Part shown: one piece after another, positions 24,579 to 32,850 of the stretch | Layout of the letters: every line of letters starts with the position of its first letter | Position numbering within the stretch: the stretch's first letter is position 1 | The notes under the pieces: generated by a model | The model's input: only the letters and a program-made list of their open reading frames with translations | Databases searched by the model: none | What the model was told of the DNA's origin: nothing | DNA from: DATEPR01 sp036273855 | GTDB taxonomy: Bacteria; Actinomycetota; Actinomycetes; Mycobacteriales; Pseudonocardiaceae | Reading direction: 5' to 3' | Assembly (NCBI GenBank): GCA_036273855.1 | Contig: DASUGU010000042.1 | Span: forward strand, 1-64,000 | DNA: 64,000 nt | Program-made: the position numbers and the translations under genes

Positions 24579-25915
24579 CAGTCGACCGGGGTGCCCACGC
24601 CTGCGGTGAGGCGGGCGGTGAGTCCGCCCGGGTGCAGCAGGGGCCGTGGCGCCGGCCGCACCTCGCCGGTCACCTCGATCCGGTACCGGTCGGCCAGATG
24701 TGCCGTGCTGACCACGAGTTGGTACATGGCTAGGCGGATGCCCAGGCAGACCCTCGGCCCACCGCCGAACGGCACGTAGCTGAAGCGGTGCGGCAACGGT
24801 GTTCCGTCCAACCAGCGGTCCGTGCGGAACATGGTCGGTTCGGGCCACCGGCTCGGGTCCCGCTGCAACAGGTAGGGGCTGAACACCAGCATGTGTCCCG
24901 GGTGGACGGTCAGCGGGCCCAGCGTCGTCTCGTGCAACACCTTGCGGGCCATCAGCCAGATCGGCGGATAGAGCCGCAACGTCTCGCGCACGAACGCCTC
25001 GGTGTGCCGCAGTCGCCGGTCGTCCAGCACGGATCCGGTGTCGGCCCGCAGCGCCGCCGCCTCCGCCCGCACGGCGGCCGCCGCTTCCGGTTGGGTGGCC
25101 AGCAGGTACACGATCCAGGCCAACACGATCCCGGGCGCCGAGTAGCCGGCGAGCAGGTTCGACTTGATCACCGCGAGCACCTGGATGTCGTCCAGCGGAT
25201 CGGCGGTCTCGGCGAGCAGGAGGTCCAGCAGGTCGGTGGGTTCGGCCGACGGGCTCGCCCTGCGGTGACGGACGTGGCCGAGCAGTTCGTCGTTGAGGCG
25301 GTGGCCTGCCCGCACCATGGCGCGCACCCTGGGCAGCGGCAGCCAGGTGGGGAAGGTCAGGCTGCTGCCGGTGATCAGGTCGCCCCTCGCGGTGCGCTCG
25401 GCGACCGCGTCGACCACCGACGTGGCCGAGGGGCCGAGGCAGAAGTTGATCGCCAGATCGGCGCCGTAGTGGCGCAGCACCTCACCCACCGGGCGACCCC
25501 CCATGGTGGCGAGCAGCCGGTCCAGCACCACGAGCATCCGCTCGCCGTGCGCACGCATCACCGCCGTCGTCATGCCGCGCCAGCCGTGCGTGCGGGCGGC
25601 CATCCACTCGTCGACGCCGTCGGTGCCCATCACCCGGCCCTGGTTGTGCCGGCTGGACAGGCGGGGCAGGTCGGTGGAGTAGTCGCGGTTGGTGCGGGTC
25701 ACCACCTCGCTGACCAGATCGGGATCGTTGAGCACGGTCGACCGGGAACTCATCGCGAACACGTCGCCGTACCGGCGTTGGTTGCGCTCCAGGAAGCCGA
25801 TCGGATCCTGCTCGTAGTCGTAGAGGTTGCCGACCAGCCAACGGCCCTTCGGACCAGCCACGTTCGGTGCCACGGTCACCCCGTCTCGCCCGTGGTGCGG
25901 GGTGGACGTACCCAC
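24578..25915 (-). CDS. Cytochrome P450, candidate RiPP cross-linking enzyme
   Basis: This 445-residue heme-thiolate monooxygenase carries FGGGPRVCLG with the heme ligand at C390, and the ExxR pair in ETLR (311-314). The I-helix reads AGYSAPG (256-262), so the usual acidic residue and threonine of AG-x-(D/E)-T are absent, which suggests non-standard oxygen or substrate chemistry. The GTG at 25915 has GGAGG upstream; another GTG 12 codons in is possible. It lies 18 bp after the stop of a 28-codon gene and is coupled to an MFS exporter. P450s paired with tiny precursors (biarylitide, cittilin and atropopeptide families) form Tyr/Trp/His cross-links. That function is inferred here. Confidence 0.85.
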   Translation of the reverse strand: MGTSTPHHGRDGVTVAPNVAGPKGRWLVGNLYDYEQDPIGFLERNQRRYGDVFAMSSRSTVLNDPDLVSEVVTRTNRDYSTDLPRLSSRHNQGRVMGTDGVDEWMAARTHGWRGMTTAVMRAHGERMLVVLDRLLATMGGRPVGEVLRHYGADLAINFCLGPSATSVVDAVAERTARGDLITGSSLTFPTWLPLPRVRAMVRAGHRLNDELLGHVRHRRASPSAEPTDLLDLLLAETADPLDDIQVLAVIKSNLLAGYSAPGIVLAWIVYLLATQPEAAAAVRAEAAALRADTGSVLDDRRLRHTEAFVRETLRLYPPIWLMARKVLHETTLGPLTVHPGHMLVFSPYLLQRDPSRWPEPTMFRTDRWLDGTPLPHRFSYVPFGGGPRVCLGIRLAMYQLVVSTAHLADRYRIEVTGEVRPAPRPLLHPGGLTARLTAGVGTPVD

Positions 25916-25933
25916 CCCGCACCTCCCTCCTGA

Positions 25934-26020
25934 TCAGGACCAGGCCACGTACACCTGGCTGAGATGGCCCTTGCTCATGCCGAACACCCGACCGGCGACG
26001 AGAGCGACGTACTTGATCAC
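25934..26020 (-). CDS. 28-residue candidate RiPP precursor peptide
   Basis: A GTG codon lies 6 nt after AAGGAGG on the minus strand and opens a 28-codon frame ending TGA. The peptide begins MIKYVALVAGRVFG and ends MSKGHLSQVYVAWS. The C-terminal tail carries Tyr24, Trp27 and His19, residues that P450s cross-link in known ribosomal peptides. The P450 gene starts 18 bp downstream with an almost identical translation-initiation context (GGAGGTGCGGGGTG against GGAGGTGCGCGGTG). No signal peptide or coiled region is evident. Leader length and core boundary are unknown. It could also be a plain small protein, but the position and ribosome binding site favour a precursor. Confidence 0.65.
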   Translation of the reverse strand: MIKYVALVAGRVFGMSKGHLSQVYVAWS

Positions 26021-26104
26021 CGCGCACCTCCTTCCAGACCTGTGAAGCTGATGTCAGGGCCTTCATGGAACCGGCGACGGCAGGCACGCGGCCACGAACA
26101 AGCA

Positions 26105-26125
26105 CCGGAAACTTGGAAGTTCCGG
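26105..26125. promoter_or_regulatory. Inverted repeat between the STAND regulator and the peptide operon
   Basis: CCGGAA at 26105-26110 and TTCCGG at 26120-26125 flank ACTTGGAAG, with further partial pairing inside. It begins 5 bp downstream of the regulator stop and lies about 85-105 bp upstream of the peptide start. It may be a terminator of the regulator or an operator of the peptide operon. Confidence 0.45.
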
Positions 26126-26130
26126 CCGGA

Positions 26131-28518
26131 TCAGGCGAGCGCGGCCAACCGATCCCGGATCGCGGCGACGTCGGCCGCGCTCAGGTGATCGCGCTGCTCC
26201 AGTGCGCTGCGCCAGTGCTCCCGGGCCGTGCCGGCATCACCGACGGCGTCAGCCGCCCTGGCCAGACCGTCGTGCGCGTGGGCCGACTCCGCCGTCGCCG
26301 GCAGGGCGGCGAGCGTGTCGAGGGCCTGCCGGTGCCGGCGGACGGCCGCGTCCGGGTCGCCGGCCAGCAACTCGGTCTCGCCGAGGCCGTTGAGCGCCTT
26401 CGCCTCGGCCAGCGGGCTGCCCACCTCCCTGGCGACGGCATACGCCTGCTCGTGGTGGGTGCGGGCCTCGGCGAGCCGGCCGACGCCCTGCAGGGCCAGG
26501 CCGATGTTGCACAGCGCGTCGCTCACGCCGTTGCGGTCGCCGAGCCGCCGGTAGCCGGCCAGCGCCGCGTGGTGGCTGCGCAGCGCGTCGTCGTGCCGGC
26601 CCAGCAGGCGGTACGCGGTGCCGAGGTTGTCCCGGTCGGTGGCGTCCGGGCCGTCGCCGAACAGCTCCGCCGCCCGCCGGTGGTGGTCCACGGCCCGGGC
26701 GTACTCGCCGAGCTGCTGGTAGACCAGTCCCAGGTTGCCCAGCGCCCGGGACGTCACGACCGGATCGCCCAGGTCCTCGCTGACGGCCAGCACTCGCGTG
26801 TACTGCGCCTCGGCGTCGCGGTGCCGGCCCAGCCGCCAGTAGGCGATGCCGAGGTTGTTGCGCGCGTCGCACTCGCCCCGCCGATCGTGCTGCGCCACCG
26901 CCAGGTCCAGCGCGGCGCGGTAGTGGTCCAGCGCCTCGCCGTGCCGGCCCATCCGGTCGCACGCGGTGCCCAGGTAGCGCAGCGCCCTGCCCCTGGCCAC
27001 CGGGTCCGGCGTAGTGGCGGCGGCCGCGTGCAGCCGTTGCCCCGCCTGATGTCGCGCACCCGCGTCCAGGTAGATCCGCAGGCTCTCGGACAGGCCGACC
27101 GCGTACCGGGGCAGGCCCCGCTCGGCGGCGGCCACCGCGACGGCCACCAGGTTGTCCCGTTCCTCGTCCAGCCACGCAACCGCCCCCGGCACCGGTGTGC
27201 CGTCCGAGCCGACCGCGCGCCGCCCCGCCGCGAGGCAGTGGTCGAACAGCCGCACCAGCGCCGCCTGCCGGGCTTCTGCCGGGTCCACCGTGCCGGCCAG
27301 TTCGGCGGCGTACTCGCGGAGCAGGTCGTGGAACTCCCACCGGCCGGCCGAGTTCTGCTCCAGCAGGTGGCTGCCGGTGAGCAGATCGACGGTGCGACCT
27401 GCCTCCGGTTCGGTGACGCCGGCCAGCGCGGCGGCCGCCGCCAGGTCGAACGTGGCTCCGGGAAACAGTCCGAGCAGGCGGAACAGCCGCGCCGCCGCCG
27501 GGTCGAGCGCGTCGTAGGACCAGGCACAGATCTCCCGCACGCTGCTGCCGCGGTCACCGTCACCCGCGTCCAGCGCGTCCAGCCGGCCGGCGGTGCCGGC
27601 CAGCTCCTCGGCGAGGTCGGCCAGCGGGCGGTGCGGTGCCCTCGCCGCGCGCTCCCCGACGATGTTCACCGCGAGCGGCAGGCCGGCGCAGGCGTGCACG
27701 ATCGCGGCCACCGCGGCCGGTTCGGCGCTCACCCGAGCCCGGCCCGCCGGATGCGCGAGCAGCGCGGTGGCCTCCGCGTCGGTGAGCGGGTCCACGGTGA
27801 TCCGCTGCGCGCCGTCCCGCACCGACAGCCCGCGCAACTGGCGGCGGCTGGTGACCACGGCCAGGCAGCCCGCGCTGCCCGGCAGCAGCGGGCGGACCTG
27901 GTCGGCGGTGCGGGCGTTGTCCAGCACGACCAGCACGCGACGGTCGGTGAGCAGGCTGCGCAGCAGCCCGGCACGGGCGTCCACGCCGGCCGGCACCTGG
28001 TCACCGGGCACACCGAGCACCCGCAGGAACCCGTCCAGCACCAGTTCCGGGTCTGCGGGCGGGAGCGGGCCGTAGCCGTGCAGGTCGGTGTAGAGCCTGC
28101 CGTCCGGGAAGCGGTGGCCGGACCGGTGCGCCCACTCGATGACCAGCGCCGTCTTGCCCACCCCGCCGACGCCGTCGACGGTCAGCACCGGTGCGGTGTG
28201 CTGGTCCAACCGGTTCAGGTAGGCCGCCCGCCCGGTGAAGCGGACCTGCCGCACCGGCAGTTGGTTCGGTGCCGCGCCCGGCCGGTCGGTCCGGCCCCGG
28301 TAGTGGTCGATGAACTCGTCCCGCGCGGCGCCCTCCAGCGCCAGCGCGCCGGCCAGCCGGTCCAGTGAGTCCGCCCTGGGGCGGGTGATCCGGCCGCGCT
28401 CGATGTTGCTGATGCTGCGCGCGCTCAGCCCGGACAGCTCGGCCAGCTCTTCCTGGGTCAGCCCGGCCCGCAGCCGCCGGGTGGCCAGCAATGACGATCC
28501 GCCGTCGGCATCCGGCAC
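26131..28518 (-). CDS. XRE-HTH / NB-ARC / TPR STAND regulator (AfsR-like without SARP domain)
   Basis: This regulator of about 795 residues has an XRE helix-turn-helix at residues 10-62 (RAGLTQEELAELSGLS). An NB-ARC ATPase follows with P-loop DGVGGVGKT (116-123) and VLVVLDNARTADQV as Walker B. At least seven TPR-like repeats cover the C-terminal half (ARNNLGIAYWRLGRHRDAE, RALGNLGLVYQQLGEYARA and similar). Such proteins control secondary metabolism in actinomycetes. It lies 110 bp upstream of the peptide-P450-MFS genes on the same strand and is the obvious candidate regulator. I chose the GTG at 28518 (MPDADGG); longer starts would invade the divergent gene. Confidence 0.85.
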   Translation of the reverse strand: MPDADGGSSLLATRRLRAGLTQEELAELSGLSARSISNIERGRITRPRADSLDRLAGALALEGAARDEFIDHYRGRTDRPGAAPNQLPVRQVRFTGRAAYLNRLDQHTAPVLTVDGVGGVGKTALVIEWAHRSGHRFPDGRLYTDLHGYGPLPPADPELVLDGFLRVLGVPGDQVPAGVDARAGLLRSLLTDRRVLVVLDNARTADQVRPLLPGSAGCLAVVTSRRQLRGLSVRDGAQRITVDPLTDAEATALLAHPAGRARVSAEPAAVAAIVHACAGLPLAVNIVGERAARAPHRPLADLAEELAGTAGRLDALDAGDGDRGSSVREICAWSYDALDPAAARLFRLLGLFPGATFDLAAAAALAGVTEPEAGRTVDLLTGSHLLEQNSAGRWEFHDLLREYAAELAGTVDPAEARQAALVRLFDHCLAAGRRAVGSDGTPVPGAVAWLDEERDNLVAVAVAAAERGLPRYAVGLSESLRIYLDAGARHQAGQRLHAAAATTPDPVARGRALRYLGTACDRMGRHGEALDHYRAALDLAVAQHDRRGECDARNNLGIAYWRLGRHRDAEAQYTRVLAVSEDLGDPVVTSRALGNLGLVYQQLGEYARAVDHHRRAAELFGDGPDATDRDNLGTAYRLLGRHDDALRSHHAALAGYRRLGDRNGVSDALCNIGLALQGVGRLAEARTHHEQAYAVAREVGSPLAEAKALNGLGETELLAGDPDAAVRRHRQALDTLAALPATAESAHAHDGLARAADAVGDAGTAREHWRSALEQRDHLSAADVAAIRDRLAALA

Positions 28519-28582
28519 GCACGCATGGTAACGATGCGGTGGGATCATGGGCCCCGAATCGGACGACGAGACGGGAGCAAGC

Positions 28583-29422
28583 ATGCGAGTCCTGGTCACC
28601 GGAGCCAGTGGCAACATCGGCGCCGAACTGGTGCGACTGCTGGCGGGGGCCGGCCACCAGGTCAGCGCGGTCACCCGCCACCCGGCGACGGCGAGCCTGC
28701 CGGCCGGGGTGGACGGCGTGGCCGCCGACCTCACCGACCCGGCGAGCCTGCGGCCGGCCTGGGCGGGCGTCACGGGCCTGTTCCTGATGCCCGGCTACCC
28801 GGCGACGCCGGAACTGCTCGCCGACGCGGCGGCGGCCGGGGTGACCAGGATGGTGTTGCTGTCCGGCAGTTCCGCCGGAGATCCCGAGTCCACCAACGCC
28901 ATCGCCCGCTACCAGTCGGTGACCGAGGCCCAGGTGCGGGCGTCCGGGCTGGCGGCCACGATCCTGCGACCGTCGGGGTTCATGTCCAACGCCCTGGAGT
29001 GGGCGGCGCAGTTGCGGTCCGGTGACGTGGTGGAAGGCCCGTTCGGGAACGTGCGGATCGCGGTGATCGACCCGTACGACATCGCGAGTGTGGCCGCGAC
29101 CGCGCTGCTGGCCGACGACGACCGGCATGCCGGGCGGGTGTACCGGCTGTCCGGTCCGGAAGCACTGCTACCGGCCGACCGGGTCGCCGTGCTGGCCGAC
29201 GTGCTGTCCCGGCCGTTGCGGTTCCGGGCGCAGTCCGACGACGAGGCGTACGAGCTGATGAGCAAGCAGATGCCGGTCGAGTACGTCGAGGCGTTCTTCG
29301 ACTTCTACGTGCGCGGCACGCTGGACGAGTCACCGGTGTTCGACACCGTGGCCGAGGTGACCGGCCGGCCGCCCCGCACGTTCCGCGAGTGGGCTCAGGC
29401 TCACGCCGCCGCGTTCCGCTGA
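28583..29422 (+). CDS. NAD(P)-binding NmrA/SDR-a5-like protein
   Basis: This 279-residue atypical short-chain dehydrogenase starts with the nucleotide motif VTGASGNIGAELVRLL. It has the NmrA-like features VTRMVLLSGSSAG and LRPSGFMSNALEW, and resembles NAD(P)H-quinone oxidoreductase/NmrA proteins that sense redox state. GGGAGC precedes the ATG at 28583. It is divergent from the STAND regulator and may share control with it. The substrate is unknown. Confidence 0.85.
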   Translation: MRVLVTGASGNIGAELVRLLAGAGHQVSAVTRHPATASLPAGVDGVAADLTDPASLRPAWAGVTGLFLMPGYPATPELLADAAAAGVTRMVLLSGSSAGDPESTNAIARYQSVTEAQVRASGLAATILRPSGFMSNALEWAAQLRSGDVVEGPFGNVRIAVIDPYDIASVAATALLADDDRHAGRVYRLSGPEALLPADRVAVLADVLSRPLRFRAQSDDEAYELMSKQMPVEYVEAFFDFYVRGTLDESPVFDTVAEVTGRPPRTFREWAQAHAAAFR

Positions 29423-29470
29423 CCGGGTTCACGGGCCGCCCGGCTGGGTGCCGGGCGGCCCGTGCCGGGC

Positions 29471-30508
29471 TCAGAACGCCGGTACGGAGACCGGGCCGAA
29501 ACTGGGCGCCGGGTGACTCTCCAGGTCCTGCAGGGCCGGAGTGCCACTGGTGAGCGGCTGTCGATATTGGATGGTGACGGTCTGGCCGCTGGTCAGCGGT
29601 GCACCGTCGAACGTGACGTCGACGACCGCCTGGAGCGGTGGCGAGTCGTCCGCCACCGTGACACCGGTGGCGGTGCGCGCCACTCCGTCCACGGTGACCG
29701 CGAACCGGCTGGCCGCCGGGACGCCCTGTGCGGTCGCCAGCAACTCCTGGTCGTACTGCACAGCGACGTCGTTGGTGCCACTGTCCGCCTCGGTCGCACC
29801 GGTCAGCGCGGGCGCGGTGTCCGGCCTACCGGTGGGGTTCTGCGCCGTCGGGCCCTGCGAACCGGCCGGCGACGTCCAGAAGCCCTGGTTGGTGCAGGTC
29901 AGCGGGGTGGGCGAGGTCCTCGTTGCCGTGTAGCTGAAGCCGTGGGTCAGATCCGGCGTGTCGGGGAAGTCACCGGTCGTGTCGAAACCGCCCTCGGTCG
30001 TGGTGAACGCCGGTGGCGGCAGGATTCCGCCCGCGATCAGGTCCACCGGGTTGCCCACCCGGCCGCCGGTCACCGCGTTGTAGTCCTGCTCGGTCGCGGT
30101 CAGGGTCCAGACCTCGGAGGGGTCCGCGGACGGGATCACGATGTCGATGTTGAGCGGGTCACCCGCCTGCTGGATCCGCATGGTGAGCTGGTCGCCGCAG
30201 GTGCCGCTGAGCCGCAGCCGGGCGATGCCGCCGCCACTACCGCTGCCACCGCCACCTCCGCTGGTGCCACCGCCACCTCCGCTGGTGCCACCGCCACCAC
30301 CGCTGGTGCCGCCGCCGCCGTCATCGCCGCCGCCGCCGCCACCGCCGCATCCGCCGCAGTCGCTGCCGATACCGCCGCTTCCGCTGCCACCCCCGTGGCT
30401 CATCGGTTTGACGGTACTGGCCGACGCGATGCTGACGGATGCGACGGACATCGAAATGCCCAACAGGGCTGTTAGCGCGAACAGCCCCAATCGTCGCCTC
30501 AGTCTCAT
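29471..30508 (-). CDS. Secreted glycine-rich repeat protein with SwmB-like domain
   Basis: This exported protein of about 345 residues has a signal peptide (residues 1-31, ending SIASA). A low-complexity segment follows with three GGGGGTS heptads (21-nt DNA repeats within about 30236-30330) and CGGCGGGGGGG. A beta-rich domain with AVQYDQELLATAQGVPAASRF comes next, then PLTSGQTVTIQYRQPL, which matches the SwmB/Ig-like long-repeat family found in surface proteins. The function is probably a surface or matrix component. The ATG at 30508 starts the signal peptide; one 9 codons upstream (30535) is possible. No enzyme motif is seen. Confidence 0.75.
   Translation of the reverse strand: MRLRRRLGLFALTALLGISMSVASVSIASASTVKPMSHGGGSGSGGIGSDCGGCGGGGGGGDDGGGGTSGGGGGTSGGGGGTSGGGGGSGSGGGIARLRLSGTCGDQLTMRIQQAGDPLNIDIVIPSADPSEVWTLTATEQDYNAVTGGRVGNPVDLIAGGILPPPAFTTTEGGFDTTGDFPDTPDLTHGFSYTATRTSPTPLTCTNQGFWTSPAGSQGPTAQNPTGRPDTAPALTGATEADSGTNDVAVQYDQELLATAQGVPAASRFAVTVDGVARTATGVTVADDSPPLQAVVDVTFDGAPLTSGQTVTIQYRQPLTSGTPALQDLESHPAPSFGPVSVPAF
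30236..30330. repeat. 21-bp in-frame tandem repeats (GGGGGTS heptads)
   Basis: On the minus strand the DNA repeats a 21-nt unit coding GGGGGTS three times, followed by further glycine codons. The units are nearly identical at the nucleotide level, so copy number may vary by slippage. They lie inside the secreted protein gene. Confidence 0.7.
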
Positions 30509-31154
30509 GGTTGTTTGGCCGCCTTTTTCACGCATCAGATAGATAATCGACTGTCGACAAAGGAACGGGGAAGGCGAACACGACCGAGGCCCCCCTCGGG
30601 CATGACCGACCGCCACGTTCCGAGCTCGGAAATCCGGTCCGGTGCGAGATCCGGATTCGCCAGAGCGCACGGTTAGGCTCCTGTTCGCGTCCCCCGGCTG
30701 GAAAGCCCGAAATGGAGGGTTGGTCGACCCCACCGATAGGGTGGGGACAGGAAGCCATCTCGGGTGTAACGGGAACGCGCGGGTCGACGATAACCATCAC
30801 GGATGATCAGCTGCGTCGCACGAAATCCACCGTGGTGCGCCATCGGATGTGCTTCCCAAGCGGTATGACGCCCTACCAGTGGCCCGGTGGAATCGTCGCT
30901 CTGTGCGATGGCGCGCTTACCAGTTTGCCCGTTCGGCGTATTCGTCGGTGAAAACAGCCGGGGCGCCGCGGGATATCCATGACCCGACGCGGCTACCGGG
31001 TGACGGCGCTCGCTGCCGAGCGGGCCGGGCATGTACCCAGAGTGTGCCTTGGCCGCATCCCGGTGACGACTGGCCGCAAACAGGGGCGATCACACACAGT
31101 CATCGACGACGAGTGCCACGCCTGACGTGTCCGTATCTGTCGTCCGTGCCGCAG
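30509..31154. other. 646-bp region without intact gene
   Basis: This stretch is lower in G+C than its surroundings and has no open frame with coding-like codon bias. It should hold the promoter of the glycine-rich protein at its left end. A perfect hairpin, CCCCACC at 30728-30734 with GGTGGGG at 30740-30746, is the only distinct structure I see. It leads into the glycosyltransferase remnant, so part of it may be decayed coding DNA. Confidence 0.5.
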
Positions 31155-31557
31155 CGCCGGACCCGACCCACGCCTGCTGGTGCTGATCCCGGCGCACGAC
31201 GAGGCCGACCGCATCGCCGCCGCGCTGGACTCACCGCACGGCCAGACCACACCACCGGACCGGATCGTGGTGGTCGCCGACAACTGCACCGACGACACCG
31301 CCGACGTCGCCTCGGCGCACGGCACCCAGGTCCTGCCCACCGAGGGCGACACCGCGTACAAGGCGCGCTCAACCAGGCCATGGCCCGGCTGCTGCCACAC
31401 CTCACCGACGACGACCAGATTCTGGTGCTGGACGCGGATTCCGTGCTGGACCGGGACTTCCTGACCAACGGCCTGCCCTACCCGCGCGCCGGATGCGGCG
31501 CCGTGGGCGGCATCTTCTCCGGTGACGCCGGCGGGGGCTTCGTCGGTCACCTGCAAC
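31155..31557 (+). pseudogene. Glycosyltransferase family 2 remnant, frameshifted and truncated
   Basis: One frame reads LLVLIPAHDEADRIAAAL, then IVVVADNCTDDTADVA, the N-terminal part of a GT2 synthase. After about 31365 the similarity continues in another frame as ALNQAMARLLPHL then DDDQILVLDADSVLD and GGIFSGDAGGGFVGHLQR. No start codon with a ribosome binding site is present. The gene ends abruptly at about 31557, where minus-strand patatin-like sequence begins. It is a non-functional fragment. Confidence 0.7.
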
Positions 31558-31892
31558 GGTGCTCAGCGACAGGATGTAGGTGCAGCCGTCCAGCAGGGCC
31601 GCCGGAAGGGGTGGAACCGCAGCACGCCGCCGTCGATCGGGCGGTGACCGCGGAAGGTCGCCGTGCCCCGGACGGCGGCGGGCAGCCACACGCTGGCCTG
31701 CAGCGCCGACCGCAGGTCGGCCACCGACTCGAACTCGCCCACGGTCAGCGGCACCAGGTCGTCCACGTCGGTCACCATCACGTGCAACCGTTGCGGTGAC
31801 GCGATGATCGCGTCGTAGTCGAGCGGTTTGCGTTGCGTCAGCACGACGTCGAACAGGTGGTCCAGGTTCATCGGGCCGAGTCCACGCACCAC
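31558..31892 (-). pseudogene. Patatin-like phospholipase remnant
   Basis: Reading the minus strand gives DHLFDVVLTQRKPLDYDAII, VMVTDVDDLVPLTVGEFES, then WLPAAVRGTATFRGHRPIDGG. This is the C-terminal half of a patatin-like lipase including the catalytic-Asp region DGG. The frame then shifts near 31605 to ALLDGCTYILSLSTV. The N-terminal half with the GXSXG serine is missing. Its 3' end abuts the 3' end of the glycosyltransferase remnant. Confidence 0.65.
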
Positions 31893-31954
31893 CCTGCGCG
31901 GCGCGAGGAACTCGCCGTCGGTCAGGTGATGGGCTACCGGAGGTTCGGCTCGAC

Positions 31955-32089
31955 CGCGCGGACGACGGGATGCGGGAGGTCGGCGCCGACATCTCGGCGG
32001 CGATCCCGAAAGTGCCGACGGGGAAACCGATCCAGGAGTCCGATGTGGTCGAGCGCCGGGTCCGCGGCCTGGTCGCCGAGCTCACCTGA
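31955..32089 (+). pseudogene. Possible ArsC/low-molecular-weight phosphatase remnant
   Basis: A short plus-strand frame reads VRLDRADDGMREVGADISAA followed by IPKVPTGKPIQESDVVERRV and RGLVAEL, with a stop at 32089. The first part resembles the AMREVGxDxS region and the last part the C-terminal helix of ArsC-type arsenate reductases, with the middle missing. No start is evident. The assignment is weak because only about 45 residues remain. Confidence 0.35.
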
Positions 32090-32750
32090 CCGGCCGGGCG
32101 GCCACGGTCAGCACCTCGTCCAGCGGCATCGCCGACGCGCTGGGCAGCACCAGGGCGGCGTGCGCGAAACGGGACGGGTCGGCGAAGGGGTTGGGGACGG
32201 CGACGCAGCGCAGGCCGGCGCCGGCCGCCGCGGTGACGCCGTGCGGCGCGTCCTCGAACGCCAGCGCCTGTGTCGCCGGGACGGCCAGGCGGGTCACGGC
32301 CAGCGTGTAGACGGCCGGGTCGGGTTTGGGCGCGCCCACCTCGTCGCCGCAGGCGAGCGTCTCGAACCGGTCCAGGTAGCCGGTGGTGGCCAGCAGGCGG
32401 GTCACCCAGGCGCGGGGCGAACTGCTGGCGACGGCCAGCCGGAGCCCGAGCTCCCGGGCGCGGTCCAGCCACGCGCGGATGCCCGGTGCCAGCTCCAGTT
32501 CGGCGTGCATGCGGTCGCGGTGGGCGATGCGGCGGGCATGGCTGACGGCACGGTCGAACGCGGGCCCGACGGCCGCGGCGAGTTGCTCGTAGCGCTGCGC
32601 GGTGAGGTCGCCGCCGTGGTTGGCGAAGAAGGTCGACACGTCCAGTTCCAGCCCGTGCCGCCGCCACTCCTGCTGCCAACTGGCCAGCATCGAGCTCTCG
32701 GTATCCATCAGCAGGCCGTCGAAATCGAACACCAACGCCGTGATCGCCAC
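32082..32750 (-). CDS. HAD-family phosphatase (beta-phosphoglucomutase-like)
   Basis: This hydrolase of about 222 residues has the HAD nucleophile motif VFDFDGLLMDTES near residues 6-18, motif II ASSSP, and motif III/IV GAPKPDPAVY and AFEDAPHG. It dephosphorylates or isomerises a small phosphorylated metabolite, probably a sugar phosphate. I chose the GTG at 32750; an ATG at 32783 would add 11 residues. It is divergent from the FAH-family gene. Confidence 0.85.
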   Translation of the reverse strand: MAITALVFDFDGLLMDTESSMLASWQQEWRRHGLELDVSTFFANHGGDLTAQRYEQLAAAVGPAFDRAVSHARRIAHRDRMHAELELAPGIRAWLDRARELGLRLAVASSSPRAWVTRLLATTGYLDRFETLACGDEVGAPKPDPAVYTLAVTRLAVPATQALAFEDAPHGVTAAAGAGLRCVAVPNPFADPSRFAHAALVLPSASAMPLDEVLTVAARPVR

Positions 32751-32850
32751 GTCCCGATCATGCTTCGGCGTTGCCGAGCTCACAAGACCGGTAGGCCCGT
32801 CCGGGCTCTACGATCACCGCGACACCGTTGTCCGCGACAGGCAGGTAGAC

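Noticed and set aside
25482..26105. Open frame overlapping the candidate precursor (contains MKALTSASQVWKEVRGD)
   Set aside because: It runs through the P450 start in the wrong frame, with an arginine-rich translation. The 28-codon frame has the better ribosome binding site.
26065..28368. 767-codon plus-strand frame opposite the STAND regulator
   Set aside because: Antisense shadow; the minus strand has the full XRE, P-loop and TPR motifs.
30141..30542. Proline-rich plus-strand frame (PPPPLVPPPPP)
   Set aside because: It is the antisense reading of the glycine repeats in the secreted protein gene.
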